Of a stretch of DNA of 64,000 nt, positions 44,966 through 53,536 are shown in pieces. The translations under genes and the position numbers were made by a program. The notes beneath the pieces were generated by a model, which did not search any database, was not told the DNA's origin, and was given only the letters and a program-made list of their open reading frames with translations. Positions within the stretch are counted from its first letter, which is position 1. The number at the start of each line of letters is the position of its first letter. This DNA is from Streptomyces sp. H39-S7 (GTDB taxonomy: Bacteria; Actinomycetota; Actinomycetes; Streptomycetales; Streptomycetaceae), in NCBI RefSeq assembly GCF_027158205.1, contig NZ_JAPVLU010000020.1, positions 54,238-118,237 on the forward strand, given 5' to 3'.

Positions 44966-46009
44966 GTGAGTGCGCACCAGCAGACCGCTGCTTCCCCGTT
45001 CATCCGCGCCTGTCGGCGTCAGTCCGTGCCGCACACCCCGGTGTGGTTCATGCGGCAGGCCGGCCGATCGCTGCCCGAGTACCTCAAGCTCCGTGAGGGC
45101 ACCGCCATGCTGGAGTCCTGCATGCGGCCCGACATGGTCACCGAGATCACGCTGCAGCCGGTGCGCCGCCACAAGGTCGACGCGGCCATCTACTTCAGCG
45201 ACATCGTCGTCCCCCTCAAGGCCATCGGCCTCGACCTCGACATCAAGCCCGGCGTCGGCCCGGTCGTCGAGCAGCCGATCCGCACCCGCGCAGACCTCGA
45301 CCGGCTGCGGGCGCTGGAGCCGGACGACGTCCCCTACGTGACCGAGGCCATCGGGATGCTCACCGGCGAGCTGGGCGAGACCCCGCTCATCGGGTTCGCG
45401 GGCGCGCCCTTCACCCTCGCCAGCTACCTCGTCGAGGGCGGCCCGTCCCGCAACCACGAGCGCACCAAGGCGCTCATGTACGGCGACCCCGAGCTGTGGA
45501 GCGACCTGCTGGACCGGCTCGCCGACATCACCGCCGCGTTCCTCAAGGTGCAGATCGAGGCGGGCGCCAGCGCCGTCCAGCTCTTCGACTCCTGGGTCGG
45601 CGCGCTGTCGCCCGACGACTACCGGCGCTACGTCATGCCGTCCTCGGTGAAGGTCTTCGAGGCCGTCGCCGGCTACGGCGTGCCGCGGATCCACTTCGGG
45701 GTCGGCACCGGTGAGCTGCTCGGACTGATGGGCGAGGCCGGCGCCGACGTCGTCGGCGCCGACTGGCGCGTCCCGCTCGACGAGGCGGCCCGCCGGGTCG
45801 GCCCCGGCAAGGCGCTCCAGGGGAACCTCGACCCGGCGGTGCTCTTCGCCCCGACGTCCGCGGTCGAGACGAAGACCCGCGAGGTGCTGGACGCGGCGAC
45901 CGGTCTGCCCGGCCACATCTTCAACCTCGGCCACGGCGTCCTCCCCACCACCGACCCCGACGCCCTCACCCGCCTCGTCGACTTCGTCCACCGCTCCACC
46001 GAGGTCTGA
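44966..46009 (+). CDS. hemE: Uroporphyrinogen decarboxylase
   Basis: 347 aa. Signature motifs VWFMRQAGRSLPEY and GFAGAPFTLASYLVEG are complete. It decarboxylates uroporphyrinogen III to coproporphyrinogen III. GTG 44966 gives the homologous N-terminus. With hemY and hemQ a little downstream the locus holds much of the coproporphyrin-dependent heme branch used by actinobacteria. Ends 9 bp from the convergent next gene. Confidence 0.96.
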   Translation: MSAHQQTAASPFIRACRRQSVPHTPVWFMRQAGRSLPEYLKLREGTAMLESCMRPDMVTEITLQPVRRHKVDAAIYFSDIVVPLKAIGLDLDIKPGVGPVVEQPIRTRADLDRLRALEPDDVPYVTEAIGMLTGELGETPLIGFAGAPFTLASYLVEGGPSRNHERTKALMYGDPELWSDLLDRLADITAAFLKVQIEAGASAVQLFDSWVGALSPDDYRRYVMPSSVKVFEAVAGYGVPRIHFGVGTGELLGLMGEAGADVVGADWRVPLDEAARRVGPGKALQGNLDPAVLFAPTSAVETKTREVLDAATGLPGHIFNLGHGVLPTTDPDALTRLVDFVHRSTEV

Positions 46010-46018
46010 CCGGGCCTG

Positions 46019-46963
46019 CTACTCCTCCTCCGCGCCCTCCTCCGCCCGCGCCACGCGCGGTGCGGGGAGGAGCCGGCGGCGGACGGTGACGAAGACGAAC
46101 CAGCCGGCGAGGCCCACGGCCGCGAACGGCAGCGCCACCGAGAGCACGACCAGGATTCCGCGCAGCGTCACGTAGAAGGCGTGCCAGCCGGTGCCCAGCG
46201 CGTTCCCGACCGTCTCCCAGAAACCGTCGTCCTTCGCGGGCGGCGGCGCGGCGGCGGGGTGTTCCGGCGCGGACAGCACCAGCGTGATCGTCGCCAGGTT
46301 CGTGCGCTCCTTGAGTGAGGCCTGCTGCGCCTGCAACGCCTCCAAGTTGGCTTCCCGAGTGCTGAGTTCGCCCTCAAGGGTGACCACGTCACTCAGTTGC
46401 GTGGTCCGGCTCATCAGCTCCCGCACCCGCGCGAGGCTCGCCTGCTGCGACCGGATGCGGCTCTCCACGTCCACCACCTGGCTGGTGACGTCCTCCGTGG
46501 AGACCTTGCGTTCGAGCAGCCTGCCCAGGCCCGCGAGATCGTTCAGTACCTTGTCGTAGCTCTCCGGGGGCACCCGCAGGGTGATGCTGGAGTGCTCCAG
46601 GCCCTCGCTGTCGCGGGTGGTGTTCTCGTTGCCGACGTACCCGCCCGCGCCGGTGACCGTGGTCCGTGCCGACGCGAGGGCGGCGGCGACGCCGTCCTTC
46701 GCCTCGACGCTCAGCGTCGCGGTGCGCACCACGTAGCTCGGGGACGGCGCCGGGGTCCTGGTGGTGGCGCCCTTCGCGGCGCCCGGGGCCGCGGCCGCGG
46801 ACGGCGCGTCCGCCTGCTGCGGGGCGGCGGCGGCCTTGTCCGCCTTGCTGTCCGTGGCCGACGTGCCCGACGCGCTGCAGCCCGCGACGGTGAGTGCGGC
46901 GGTGAGTGCGGCGGCGGCGAGGGCCGCACCCGGTCTGCGGCGTTTGCTGATCAGCTGGCGCAT
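46019..46963 (-). CDS. DUF4349 lipoprotein with coiled coil
   Basis: 314 aa. Signal peptide with lipobox TVAGC, Ala/Pro-rich spacer, then the DUF4349 domain (YVVRTATLSVEAKD, GGYVGNENTTRD, SSITLRVPPESYDKVL). A predicted coiled coil around residues 170-225 and a membrane span near residues 270-295 follow. Role unknown, probably in the envelope. It shares a 138-bp divergent promoter region with hemY. The C-terminal end is acidic (EEGAEEE). Confidence 0.82.
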   Translation of the reverse strand: MRQLISKRRRPGAALAAAALTAALTVAGCSASGTSATDSKADKAAAAPQQADAPSAAAAPGAAKGATTRTPAPSPSYVVRTATLSVEAKDGVAAALASARTTVTGAGGYVGNENTTRDSEGLEHSSITLRVPPESYDKVLNDLAGLGRLLERKVSTEDVTSQVVDVESRIRSQQASLARVRELMSRTTQLSDVVTLEGELSTREANLEALQAQQASLKERTNLATITLVLSAPEHPAAAPPPAKDDGFWETVGNALGTGWHAFYVTLRGILVVLSVALPFAAVGLAGWFVFVTVRRRLLPAPRVARAEEGAEEE

Positions 46964-47101
46964 CGAACTCCCCCAGAGGTCGTTCACCGGCGTGGAACCG
47001 GTCCTGGTCCTACGACGTGCGGGGGCGGGACCGGGTTTCGGGTCCGAGATCCCGAAGCGGTCACGTTCAGGGCTCGTTCGGGAATCTGCGACAGTGGAGG
47101 C

Positions 47102-48544
47102 ATGACCGACACGCACCGCGAAGCAGGGCATGTGATCGTCGTCGGCGGTGGGGTCTCCGGGCTCGCCGCCGCCCACTACCTGGCCGGAGGCGGCGCGCGG
47201 GTGACGGTGCTGGAGGGCTCGGCGCGGCTCGGCGGGAAGCTGTACGCCGACGAAATCGCCGGCGTGCCCGTGGACCTGGGCGCCGAGTCGATGCTCGCGC
47301 GCCGGCCCGAAGCGGTCGCGCTGGCCCGCGAGGTCGGGCTCGGCGACCGGCTGCAGCCGCCCGCCACGGCGGGCGCCGCCGTGTGGACGCGGGGCCGGCT
47401 GCGGGCCATGCCGCAAGGGCACGTCATGGGAGTCCCCGGTGATCTGGGGCCGCTCGCGGCCTCCGGCCTGCTGTCGCCCGCGGGTCTGGCCCGGCTGCCG
47501 CTGGACCATGTGCTGCCCAGGACCAGGATCGGCGAGGACGTGGCCGTGGGCGAGTTCGTCGCCGCACGGCTCGGCCGCGAGGTCGTCGACCGGCTGGTGG
47601 AGCCGCTGCTCGGCGGTGTGTACGCGGGCAACGCCTACGAGATCTCGCTGCGCGCGGCCATGCCGCAGCTCTTCGACGCGGCCCGGACGGGACGCTCCCT
47701 CATCGAGGCCGTGCGCGGTATCCAGCGCCGCTCGGCCGCCGCCGCCCCGGCGGGACCGGTCTTCATGGGCATCAGCGGGGGCGTCGGGCAACTGCCGGTC
47801 GCCGTCGCCGAGGCGTGCCGGGCCGCGGGCGTCACCATCGAGACGGGGGCGCCGGCCAGGGAACTGCGGCGTACCGCGAACGGCTGGCAGGTCACCGTCG
47901 GCGACCGGGTGCTCGACGCGGACGCCGTCCTGATCGCCGCGCCCGCCCCGGCCGCCGCCCGGCTGCTGGCGGCCGAGTCACCCGTCGCCGCCGCGGAGCT
48001 GTCGGCGGTGGAGTACGCCAGCATGGCGCTGGTCACCATGGCGTTCCGGCGGCGCGACGTGCTGCGGATGCCGAAGGGCACCGGCTTCCTGGTACCGCCG
48101 GTCGACGGACGGACGATCAAGGCGTCCACCTTCTCGTCCCACAAGTGGGGATGGATCGACGAGGCCGGCCCCGACACCTTCGTGCTGCGCACCTCCGTCG
48201 GCCGGCACGGCGACGAGGCGGATCTGGCCTGGGACGACACCGACCTCGTCCGCCTGTCGCGGCGCGACCTGGGCGAGGCCATCGGGCTGTCCGCCGCGCC
48301 CGTCGCGGCCCGCGTCACCCGCTGGGACGGCGGACTGCCGCAGTACCCGGTCGGCCACGTCGAGCGGGTCGCCAGGATCCGCGAGCAGGTCGGGAAGCTG
48401 CCGGGCCTCGCGGTCTGCGGAGCGGTGTACGACGGAGTCGGGATTCCGGCCTGCATCGCCAGCGCCCGCAAGGCCGCCGACGAGGTCCTGACCTCGCTGG
48501 CCGCGACCCTGGCGACGGGCGGCGCGCGGGACACGGGAGAATGA
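47102..48544 (+). CDS. hemY: Coproporphyrinogen/protoporphyrinogen oxidase (HemY/CgoX type)
   Basis: 480 aa flavoprotein. FAD motif VIVVGGGVSGLAAAHYLAGG at the N-terminus; C-terminal AVCGAVYDGVGIPACIAS closes the FAD site. In actinobacteria this enzyme oxidises coproporphyrinogen III to coproporphyrin III (also named CgoX). HemQ follows after 4 bp, so they are one operon and act in the same branch. Confidence 0.93.
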   Translation: MTDTHREAGHVIVVGGGVSGLAAAHYLAGGGARVTVLEGSARLGGKLYADEIAGVPVDLGAESMLARRPEAVALAREVGLGDRLQPPATAGAAVWTRGRLRAMPQGHVMGVPGDLGPLAASGLLSPAGLARLPLDHVLPRTRIGEDVAVGEFVAARLGREVVDRLVEPLLGGVYAGNAYEISLRAAMPQLFDAARTGRSLIEAVRGIQRRSAAAAPAGPVFMGISGGVGQLPVAVAEACRAAGVTIETGAPARELRRTANGWQVTVGDRVLDADAVLIAAPAPAAARLLAAESPVAAAELSAVEYASMALVTMAFRRRDVLRMPKGTGFLVPPVDGRTIKASTFSSHKWGWIDEAGPDTFVLRTSVGRHGDEADLAWDDTDLVRLSRRDLGEAIGLSAAPVAARVTRWDGGLPQYPVGHVERVARIREQVGKLPGLAVCGAVYDGVGIPACIASARKAADEVLTSLAATLATGGARDTGE

Positions 48545-48548
48545 CGGC

Positions 48549-49283
48549 ATGACTGACTCGACTGCTGCCCCCGACGCCCCGGACAGGACCGCGAACGCCG
48601 GCAAGAAGGCGAAGGACCTCAACGAGGTCGTCCGCTACACCCTCTGGTCCGTCTTCCGGCTCCGCGACGTGCTGCCCGAGGACCGCTCCGGATACGCCGA
48701 CGAGGTGGAGGAGCTGTTCGCGCAGCTCGCCGCGAAGGACGTCACGGTGCGCGGCACCTACGACGTGTCGGGGCTCCGGGCCGACGCCGACCTCATGATC
48801 TGGTGGCACGCGGAGACCTCGGACGCGCTGCAGGAGGCGTACAACCTCTTCCGGCGCACCAGCCTCGGCCGCGCGATGGTCCCGGTGTGGTCGAACATGG
48901 CACTGCACCGCCCCGCGGAGTTCAACAAGTCGCACGTCCCGGCGTTCATCGCCGACGAGAGCGTGCGCAACTACGTCAGCGTCTACCCGTTCGTGCGCTC
49001 GTACGACTGGTACCTGCTGCCCGACGAGGACCGCCGCCGGATGCTCGCCGACCACGGCAAGATGGCGCGCGGCTTCCCGGACGTCCGGGCCAACACCGTT
49101 CCGTCCTTCACGCTCGGTGACTACGAGTGGATCCTCGCCTTCGAGGCGGACGAACTGCACCGGATCGTCGACCTGATGCGGCACCTCCGCGCGTCCGAGG
49201 CACGGATGCACGTACGCGAGGAGGTGCCGTTCTACACCGGGCGGCGCAAGGAGATCGGCGAGCTGGTGGCCGGCCTGGCGTAA
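48549..49283 (+). CDS. hemQ: Coproheme decarboxylase (chlorite-dismutase family, HemQ/ChdC)
   Basis: 244 aa. Typical segments YTLWSVFRL, WWHAETSDALQEAYNLFRRT, FVRSYDWYLLPDEDRRRMLADHG and YEWILAFEADELHRIVDLMRHLR. It converts coproheme to protoheme b. The catalytic Tyr is probably in the FVRSYDWY region. Coupled to hemY. Confidence 0.95.
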   Translation: MTDSTAAPDAPDRTANAGKKAKDLNEVVRYTLWSVFRLRDVLPEDRSGYADEVEELFAQLAAKDVTVRGTYDVSGLRADADLMIWWHAETSDALQEAYNLFRRTSLGRAMVPVWSNMALHRPAEFNKSHVPAFIADESVRNYVSVYPFVRSYDWYLLPDEDRRRMLADHGKMARGFPDVRANTVPSFTLGDYEWILAFEADELHRIVDLMRHLRASEARMHVREEVPFYTGRRKEIGELVAGLA

Positions 49284-49304
49284 GGCCCGGGCAGGCCGCG
49301 GGTT

Positions 49305-50876
49305 CTACGGCTTGGGCTCGGGATGCGGACCGCACGTGGGCGTGCGGTCCGTTCCCGTCCTGCCCCGCAGGAGGTACGCGTCGACCTGCTGGTTGACGCA
49401 GGTGTTGGGACCGTAGACGACGCCGTGCGAACCGGACTGCCGCTCGGTGAGGAGCACGGAGCCGGGCAGCCGGCGCTGGAGTTCGACGGCGCCCTGGTAC
49501 GGGGTGGCGGCGTCGCGCTCCGCGGAGACCAGCAGCACCGGCGGCAGCTTGGGACCGAACACGCGCACCTCCAGAGGCTGCCGGTGCGGCCCCTTCCAGA
49601 AGGCGCACGGCAGGTTCATCCAGGCGTTGTCCCAGGTCTCGAAGGGCGCGGTGCGGGCCAGTTCGGTGTTGTCGCGGTCCCAGGTGAACCAGTCGCGCGG
49701 CCAGGGCGAGTCGGCGCATTCGACGGCCGTGTAGACGGCGTTGCCGTTCTCGTTCTGGACGGCCCTGGCGGGGTCGGGCGACGCCTCGGCGATCAGTGGC
49801 GCAGGGTTGCCGTGGACGTACGCGGACAGGACGGCGGCCAGGCCCGGCCACGTGTCGTCGTAGTACCCGGCGCCGAGGTAGGTGCTCTGCAACTGCCCGG
49901 GTCCGACCACACCGCCGGCCGGACGGACGGCCAACCCGGTCCGCACCGCGTCGTAGGTGTCCTGCACCTGCCCGCGGTCGGTGCCCAGGTGGTACACGGC
50001 GTCGTGCCGGGCCACCCAGTCGCGCCAGTCGGCCCAGCGGGCCTCGAAGGCGGCGGACTGCACGAGGTTCGCCCGGTACCAGATCTGGCGCGGGTCGGGA
50101 TCGACCACGCTGTCCAGGACCATGCGGCGCACGTGCCCGGGGAAGAGCGTCGCGTACACCGCGCCGAGGTAGGTGCCGTAGGAGGCGCCGTAGAAGTTGA
50201 GCCCGCGCTCGCCGAGCGCGGCGCGCATCACGTCGAGGTCGCGGGCGCTGTTGAGCGACGTGAGGTACGGCAGCAGATGTCCTGAGCGGCGCTCGCAGCC
50301 TTCGGCGTACGCCTTCGCGTCCGCGATCCGGTCCTGCTTGTCGCGCTCGCCCGTCGGCCGCGGATCGCGGGTGGGCGCCTTCACGGAATCCGCGGGTGCC
50401 TGGCAGGAGATCGGCGCGGACTGGCCGACCCCGCGCGGGTCGAAGCCCACGAAGTCGTAGGCGCGGGCGACCTTGGCGTACTCCTTGACCCTCATGACGC
50501 TGAACAGCGGGAAGTACAGCCCCGAACCGCCGGGTCCGCCCGGGTTGTAGAGCAGGACGCCCTGGCGCTCGCCGGCCGGTCCGGTGGCGGAGACCCGGCT
50601 GATGACCAGGTCCAGCCGTTCGCCGTCCGGCCGGGCGTAGTCCAGCGGGACGGACACGGTGCCGCACCGGACCGAGGCGGGCAGCCGGGTCGCGGTGGCG
50701 CACTTCCCGAACGTCACTCCGGCCCGGCCGGCGCGCTCGGCGGCGAGGTTCGCGCCGCGCGCCTCGGACACCCGGTCGCCGTGCGGCGGTTCCATGGCCG
50801 CCGACCCGGGGGGAGTGACGGCCAGGGTGCTCAGCGCCAGGGTTCCTGCGACGCCGTACAGCGCGATTGATCGCAC
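49305..50876 (-). CDS. Secreted alpha/beta hydrolase, tripeptidyl aminopeptidase type
   Basis: 523 aa. Start GTG 50876 with AGGAGAGG upstream gives a signal peptide (RSIALYGVAGTLALSTLAVTP). The oxyanion region NPGGPGGSG, nucleophile GASYGT and C-terminal His (SGSHGVVYGPNTC) match the streptomycete tripeptidyl aminopeptidase/SlpD-E family with a TAP-like C-terminal domain. It probably trims peptides outside the cell. Cys pairs suggest disulfides. Confidence 0.88.
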   Translation of the reverse strand: MRSIALYGVAGTLALSTLAVTPPGSAAMEPPHGDRVSEARGANLAAERAGRAGVTFGKCATATRLPASVRCGTVSVPLDYARPDGERLDLVISRVSATGPAGERQGVLLYNPGGPGGSGLYFPLFSVMRVKEYAKVARAYDFVGFDPRGVGQSAPISCQAPADSVKAPTRDPRPTGERDKQDRIADAKAYAEGCERRSGHLLPYLTSLNSARDLDVMRAALGERGLNFYGASYGTYLGAVYATLFPGHVRRMVLDSVVDPDPRQIWYRANLVQSAAFEARWADWRDWVARHDAVYHLGTDRGQVQDTYDAVRTGLAVRPAGGVVGPGQLQSTYLGAGYYDDTWPGLAAVLSAYVHGNPAPLIAEASPDPARAVQNENGNAVYTAVECADSPWPRDWFTWDRDNTELARTAPFETWDNAWMNLPCAFWKGPHRQPLEVRVFGPKLPPVLLVSAERDAATPYQGAVELQRRLPGSVLLTERQSGSHGVVYGPNTCVNQQVDAYLLRGRTGTDRTPTCGPHPEPKP

Positions 50877-51000
50877 AAAGGATCCTCTCCTGTCAGGGCG
50901 TGACAAAAGGGATCCTTGGGGCGGTGGTGGATGAAGTAAAGGACAAGCGGGGGGTGTCGGCCGCGACCACTCCCGCCAGGAGCTTCGTCCTGGGGAGGCG

Positions 51001-51180
51001 CTAGGTCGTGTCTGACAAATAGCGGCGTCCGCCCGGAGGGCGGGGCCCGGGGCGTCTGGTGCGTGCGATCGCAAGGCGGAGGGTCGTCCTCGTACCGGGG
51101 TACGTGGATGAGCCCGACAACGCAGCGAGCGTGCGTGCCAGGCGTTCCGGGCCAGGCGGGATTTGTCAGACACGGCCTAG
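51001..51180. mobile_element. 180-bp MITE with CTAG target duplication
   Basis: Terminal inverted repeats: CTAGGTCGTGTCTGACAAAT at 51001-51020 and its complement at 51161-51180, 19 of 20 identical. The outermost CTAG on both sides is best read as the 4-bp target duplication. The interior has no gene. This repeat type is, as I recall, common in Streptomyces chromosomes and moved by a related insertion sequence elsewhere. The right CTAG contains the stop codon of the neighbouring TIGR04222 gene. Confidence 0.8.
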
Positions 51181-51917
51181 GCGAGCGCCGCGCGCTGTGC
51201 GGGGTCCACCAGCGCGCCCGGTCCGCGTACCGCCAGTGCGGCGAGCGGGCCGGGACCGTCGGGAACGGCACGCAGGGCGTCCTGCCCGGCGGGGGAGGCC
51301 CAGCGCGTGTACGGGTGGACCTCTGCCCGGGCGATGATCCAGCATCCGGTGGTCAGCAGCAGCGGCAGGGAGAACCAGGCCGGCGCCTGCCCGCCGCCGG
51401 TCTGCCCGCCGGAGGAGAGGACCATGGCCGCGCCGAACATCAGCAGGTTCAGCGCGAGGGCGCCGCGGACCTGCCGGATGCCCGCGGTGACGCTCTCCCG
51501 GGCCGCCGCGGGCACCGCGAGCCCGTCGCCCGCGAGCCGTTCGCCCAGGGCGCGGGTGGCGCCCGCCGCCGCGTGCGCCACCCGTATCGCGGCGACCGGC
51601 GACTGGCCGGCCGGTCCGATCGAGGCGATCAGCGAGCGTTCCAGATCGTCGCGGCCCTCGGTGTCGACCACCGTCGCCCATCCGGTGTGCGCGAGCAGCA
51701 GCCGCCGCTCGCCCGCCATCGAGACCAGCGTCAGATCGGTGACCCGGTGCGGTCCGCCGGACAGGAACGCCGTCTCGTACAGACCGAGTTCGGCAACCGG
51801 TAGCGCGCCGCCGGGTTCGGTCCCGGGCAGGGCGCCCGCGACGATCGCGGCCCGGCACAGACGGGCGCAGGAGACGACCGTCGCGACGCACGCGACGAGG
51901 AGGAGCAGCATCCACAT
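51177..51917 (-). CDS. TIGR04222-domain membrane protein without Cys tail
   Basis: 246 aa. N-terminal membrane span, then the conserved LPVAELGLYETAFLSGGPHRVTD-like core (ETAFLSGGP is shared with the neighbour), two central spans (about 155-190) and a short C-terminal domain. It stops (QRAALA) where the paralogue at 52023 goes on into a Cys-rich tail. Its TAG lies in the right CTAG of the MITE; without the MITE the same TAG would stand there. Function unknown. Confidence 0.75.
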   Translation of the reverse strand: MWMLLLLVACVATVVSCARLCRAAIVAGALPGTEPGGALPVAELGLYETAFLSGGPHRVTDLTLVSMAGERRLLLAHTGWATVVDTEGRDDLERSLIASIGPAGQSPVAAIRVAHAAAGATRALGERLAGDGLAVPAAARESVTAGIRQVRGALALNLLMFGAAMVLSSGGQTGGGQAPAWFSLPLLLTTGCWIIARAEVHPYTRWASPAGQDALRAVPDGPGPLAALAVRGPGALVDPAQRAALA

Positions 51918-52022
51918 AGCTGTTTTCTACTCGACGGTAGTAACGCCCCGCCGGGAATTTCACGGATTGGCCGACGACTGGCGTGGCCCCAGGTGACGTC
52001 CTGCCGCGCCAGGGCCGGCCCG

Positions 52023-53018
52023 TTACGAACTGCTGCTGCTGCAACTGGAGCCCGAACTGGAGCCGCAGCTGGAACCGGAACTCGAACCGCAGCTCGACCC
52101 CGAGCTCGAACTGCAGCTGGACGACGAACCCCCGCAGCTCGACGACGAACCTCCGCAGCTCGACGCGGACCCCCCGCAGCCGGCGCCCCCGCCGGCCCAG
52201 GCGCCCGCGGCGTCGCCCCACGCGCCCGGCTCGGACGTCGGTGCGGAGGAGTGCGCCAACTGGTCCCGCAGCACGTCGTCCTGGAGCGCAGCGGGGCCGG
52301 CCAGCGCGAACAGCAGCATCGGGTCGGAGGCGCCGGACGGGGCAGGGCGGGGTCGCAGCGGACGGTGGTTCACGCGGAGCCCTTGCAGCACCCGCCGGCC
52401 GGCCGGAGTGAGCCGGCCGCGCGGCGCCGAGCACGTCAGGAGGACAAGCAGCCCGACGGCGAGTCCCGGCAGCACCCGAACGAACAGCGGCAGGCCCGAG
52501 CCGACGACCACGTGCGGCATCACCTCCGCCAGCGACAGGAACAGCAGCAGGAACCAGACGGTCTTGTGCAGCGTCGACACCCGCCGCCATCTGCTGTGCA
52601 CCTCGGGCTGGAAGAACAGGCCGCGGCGGGCGAGCCGGTCGCCGATCGACTGCACGGACGGCCCGGTCAGCACCGCCGTACGGACCTGGCGCAGACCGCC
52701 GCCCCACTCGGCGCCGCAGGCCTCCAGCAGGGCGGCCTCGACCGGGTTGTGGGCGACCGGCCGGATCACGGTGAGCAGTCCGGGGGCGGTCACGGCGATC
52801 CGGCCGTCCCCGTGCATGGCCGCGATCACCGTGTCCGCGACCCGGCCGGGCCCACCGGCCAGGAACGCGGTCTCCAGCGGATCCCGGGGAGCGTCGCCCT
52901 GGTAGGGGCGGGTGAAGCGGCGGGCGCGGATCCGCTCCCCGACGAGGTACGCGGAGGAGGCGGCGATCAGCAGGTACACGGCGAGCGTGAGACCGGTCAT
53001 GACGGGCATCGCGGTCAC
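52023..53018 (-). CDS. TIGR04222-domain membrane protein with Cys/Ser/Gly-rich tail (probable MNIO substrate)
   Basis: 331 aa. One N-terminal and two central membrane spans surround the conserved ETAFLAGGPGRVAD core. From about residue 275 the chain becomes almost only Gly, Ser, Ala and Cys. Seven Cys are separated by 6, 6, 6, 7, 7 and 7 residues (units like CGGSSSS, then CGSSSGSS), and the protein ends in five Ser. The periodic Cys tail looks like a substrate for post-translational modification or metal binding. GTG 53018 overlaps the stop of the DUF2063-like gene (GTGA), and a DUF692 iron oxidase is encoded just before, so the three are one translational unit. Confidence 0.82.
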   Translation of the reverse strand: MTAMPVMTGLTLAVYLLIAASSAYLVGERIRARRFTRPYQGDAPRDPLETAFLAGGPGRVADTVIAAMHGDGRIAVTAPGLLTVIRPVAHNPVEAALLEACGAEWGGGLRQVRTAVLTGPSVQSIGDRLARRGLFFQPEVHSRWRRVSTLHKTVWFLLLFLSLAEVMPHVVVGSGLPLFVRVLPGLAVGLLVLLTCSAPRGRLTPAGRRVLQGLRVNHRPLRPRPAPSGASDPMLLFALAGPAALQDDVLRDQLAHSSAPTSEPGAWGDAAGAWAGGGAGCGGSASSCGGSSSSCGGSSSSCSSSSGSSCGSSSGSSCGSSSGSSCSSSSS

Positions 53019-53536
53019 CGCCCCGGCAGCGCGTTGCGCGCGGTGCCGATGACCCGGCGGAGCCGCGCGAGGCGGTCCGGGCGGGCGGCCGTGGACAGCG
53101 GGGCCGGGCCCGAGCGCTCCCGCCACCAGCCGTTCAGCAGGCCGCGGGTGGCGTCGTCGAGCACGTCCGCGCCCGCCTCCAGCACGTGTTCCGCGAAGCG
53201 CAGCGCGTCGAGGCGGTAGCCGCCCTCCATCGGGTGCGCGGCCGCGTACCGCAGGAAGGCGGGACGGTAGCGGTCCCCGAGGATCTCCGGCAGTTCCGGG
53301 GCCACCTTGGCGGTCACGTCCGCGCGCTTGGCCGCCAGCGCCCGCGACTGGACGCCGATCCGCCCCCGGTCGAAGCCCTCGGGGACGGGGGTGCCCGCCA
53401 CCAGCGCGGACAGCAGCGCCGTCTGCGCGAGCGCCAGGCGCTGCCGGGCGGCGGCGGTGTCGTCAGGACCGGTGGCGAAGGCGGTCCCCGTCGTACGGGT
53501 GGCGCCCGCGGTGCGGGCGGTGCCGGCGTCAGACAC
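53015..53536 (-). CDS. DUF2063/HvfC-like partner protein of the MNIO enzyme
   Basis: 173 aa. After a Thr/Gly-rich start, the helical part (RQRLALAQTALLSALVAG, then RALAAKRADVTAKVAPELPEILGDRYRPAFLRYAAAHP) resembles the N-terminal part of DUF2063 proteins, which accompany DUF692 enzymes and help bind the substrate peptide. It overlaps the DUF692 gene by 8 bp and the Cys-tail gene by 4 bp. The family match is by eye and weak; position supports it. Confidence 0.6.
   Translation of the reverse strand: MSDAGTARTAGATRTTGTAFATGPDDTAAARQRLALAQTALLSALVAGTPVPEGFDRGRIGVQSRALAAKRADVTAKVAPELPEILGDRYRPAFLRYAAAHPMEGGYRLDALRFAEHVLEAGADVLDDATRGLLNGWWRERSGPAPLSTAARPDRLARLRRVIGTARNALPGR

Noticed and set aside
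44249..45991. Long minus-strand frame spanning DUF3000 and hemE
   Set aside because: Only the part up to 44875 is the DUF3000 gene; the rest is antisense to hemE, whose signature motifs are unambiguous.
51001..51180. Truncation of a Cys-tailed TIGR04222 gene by the MITE
   Set aside because: The restored empty site already reads TAG at the same place, and the sequence beyond the MITE shows no Gly/Ser/Cys-rich remnant.
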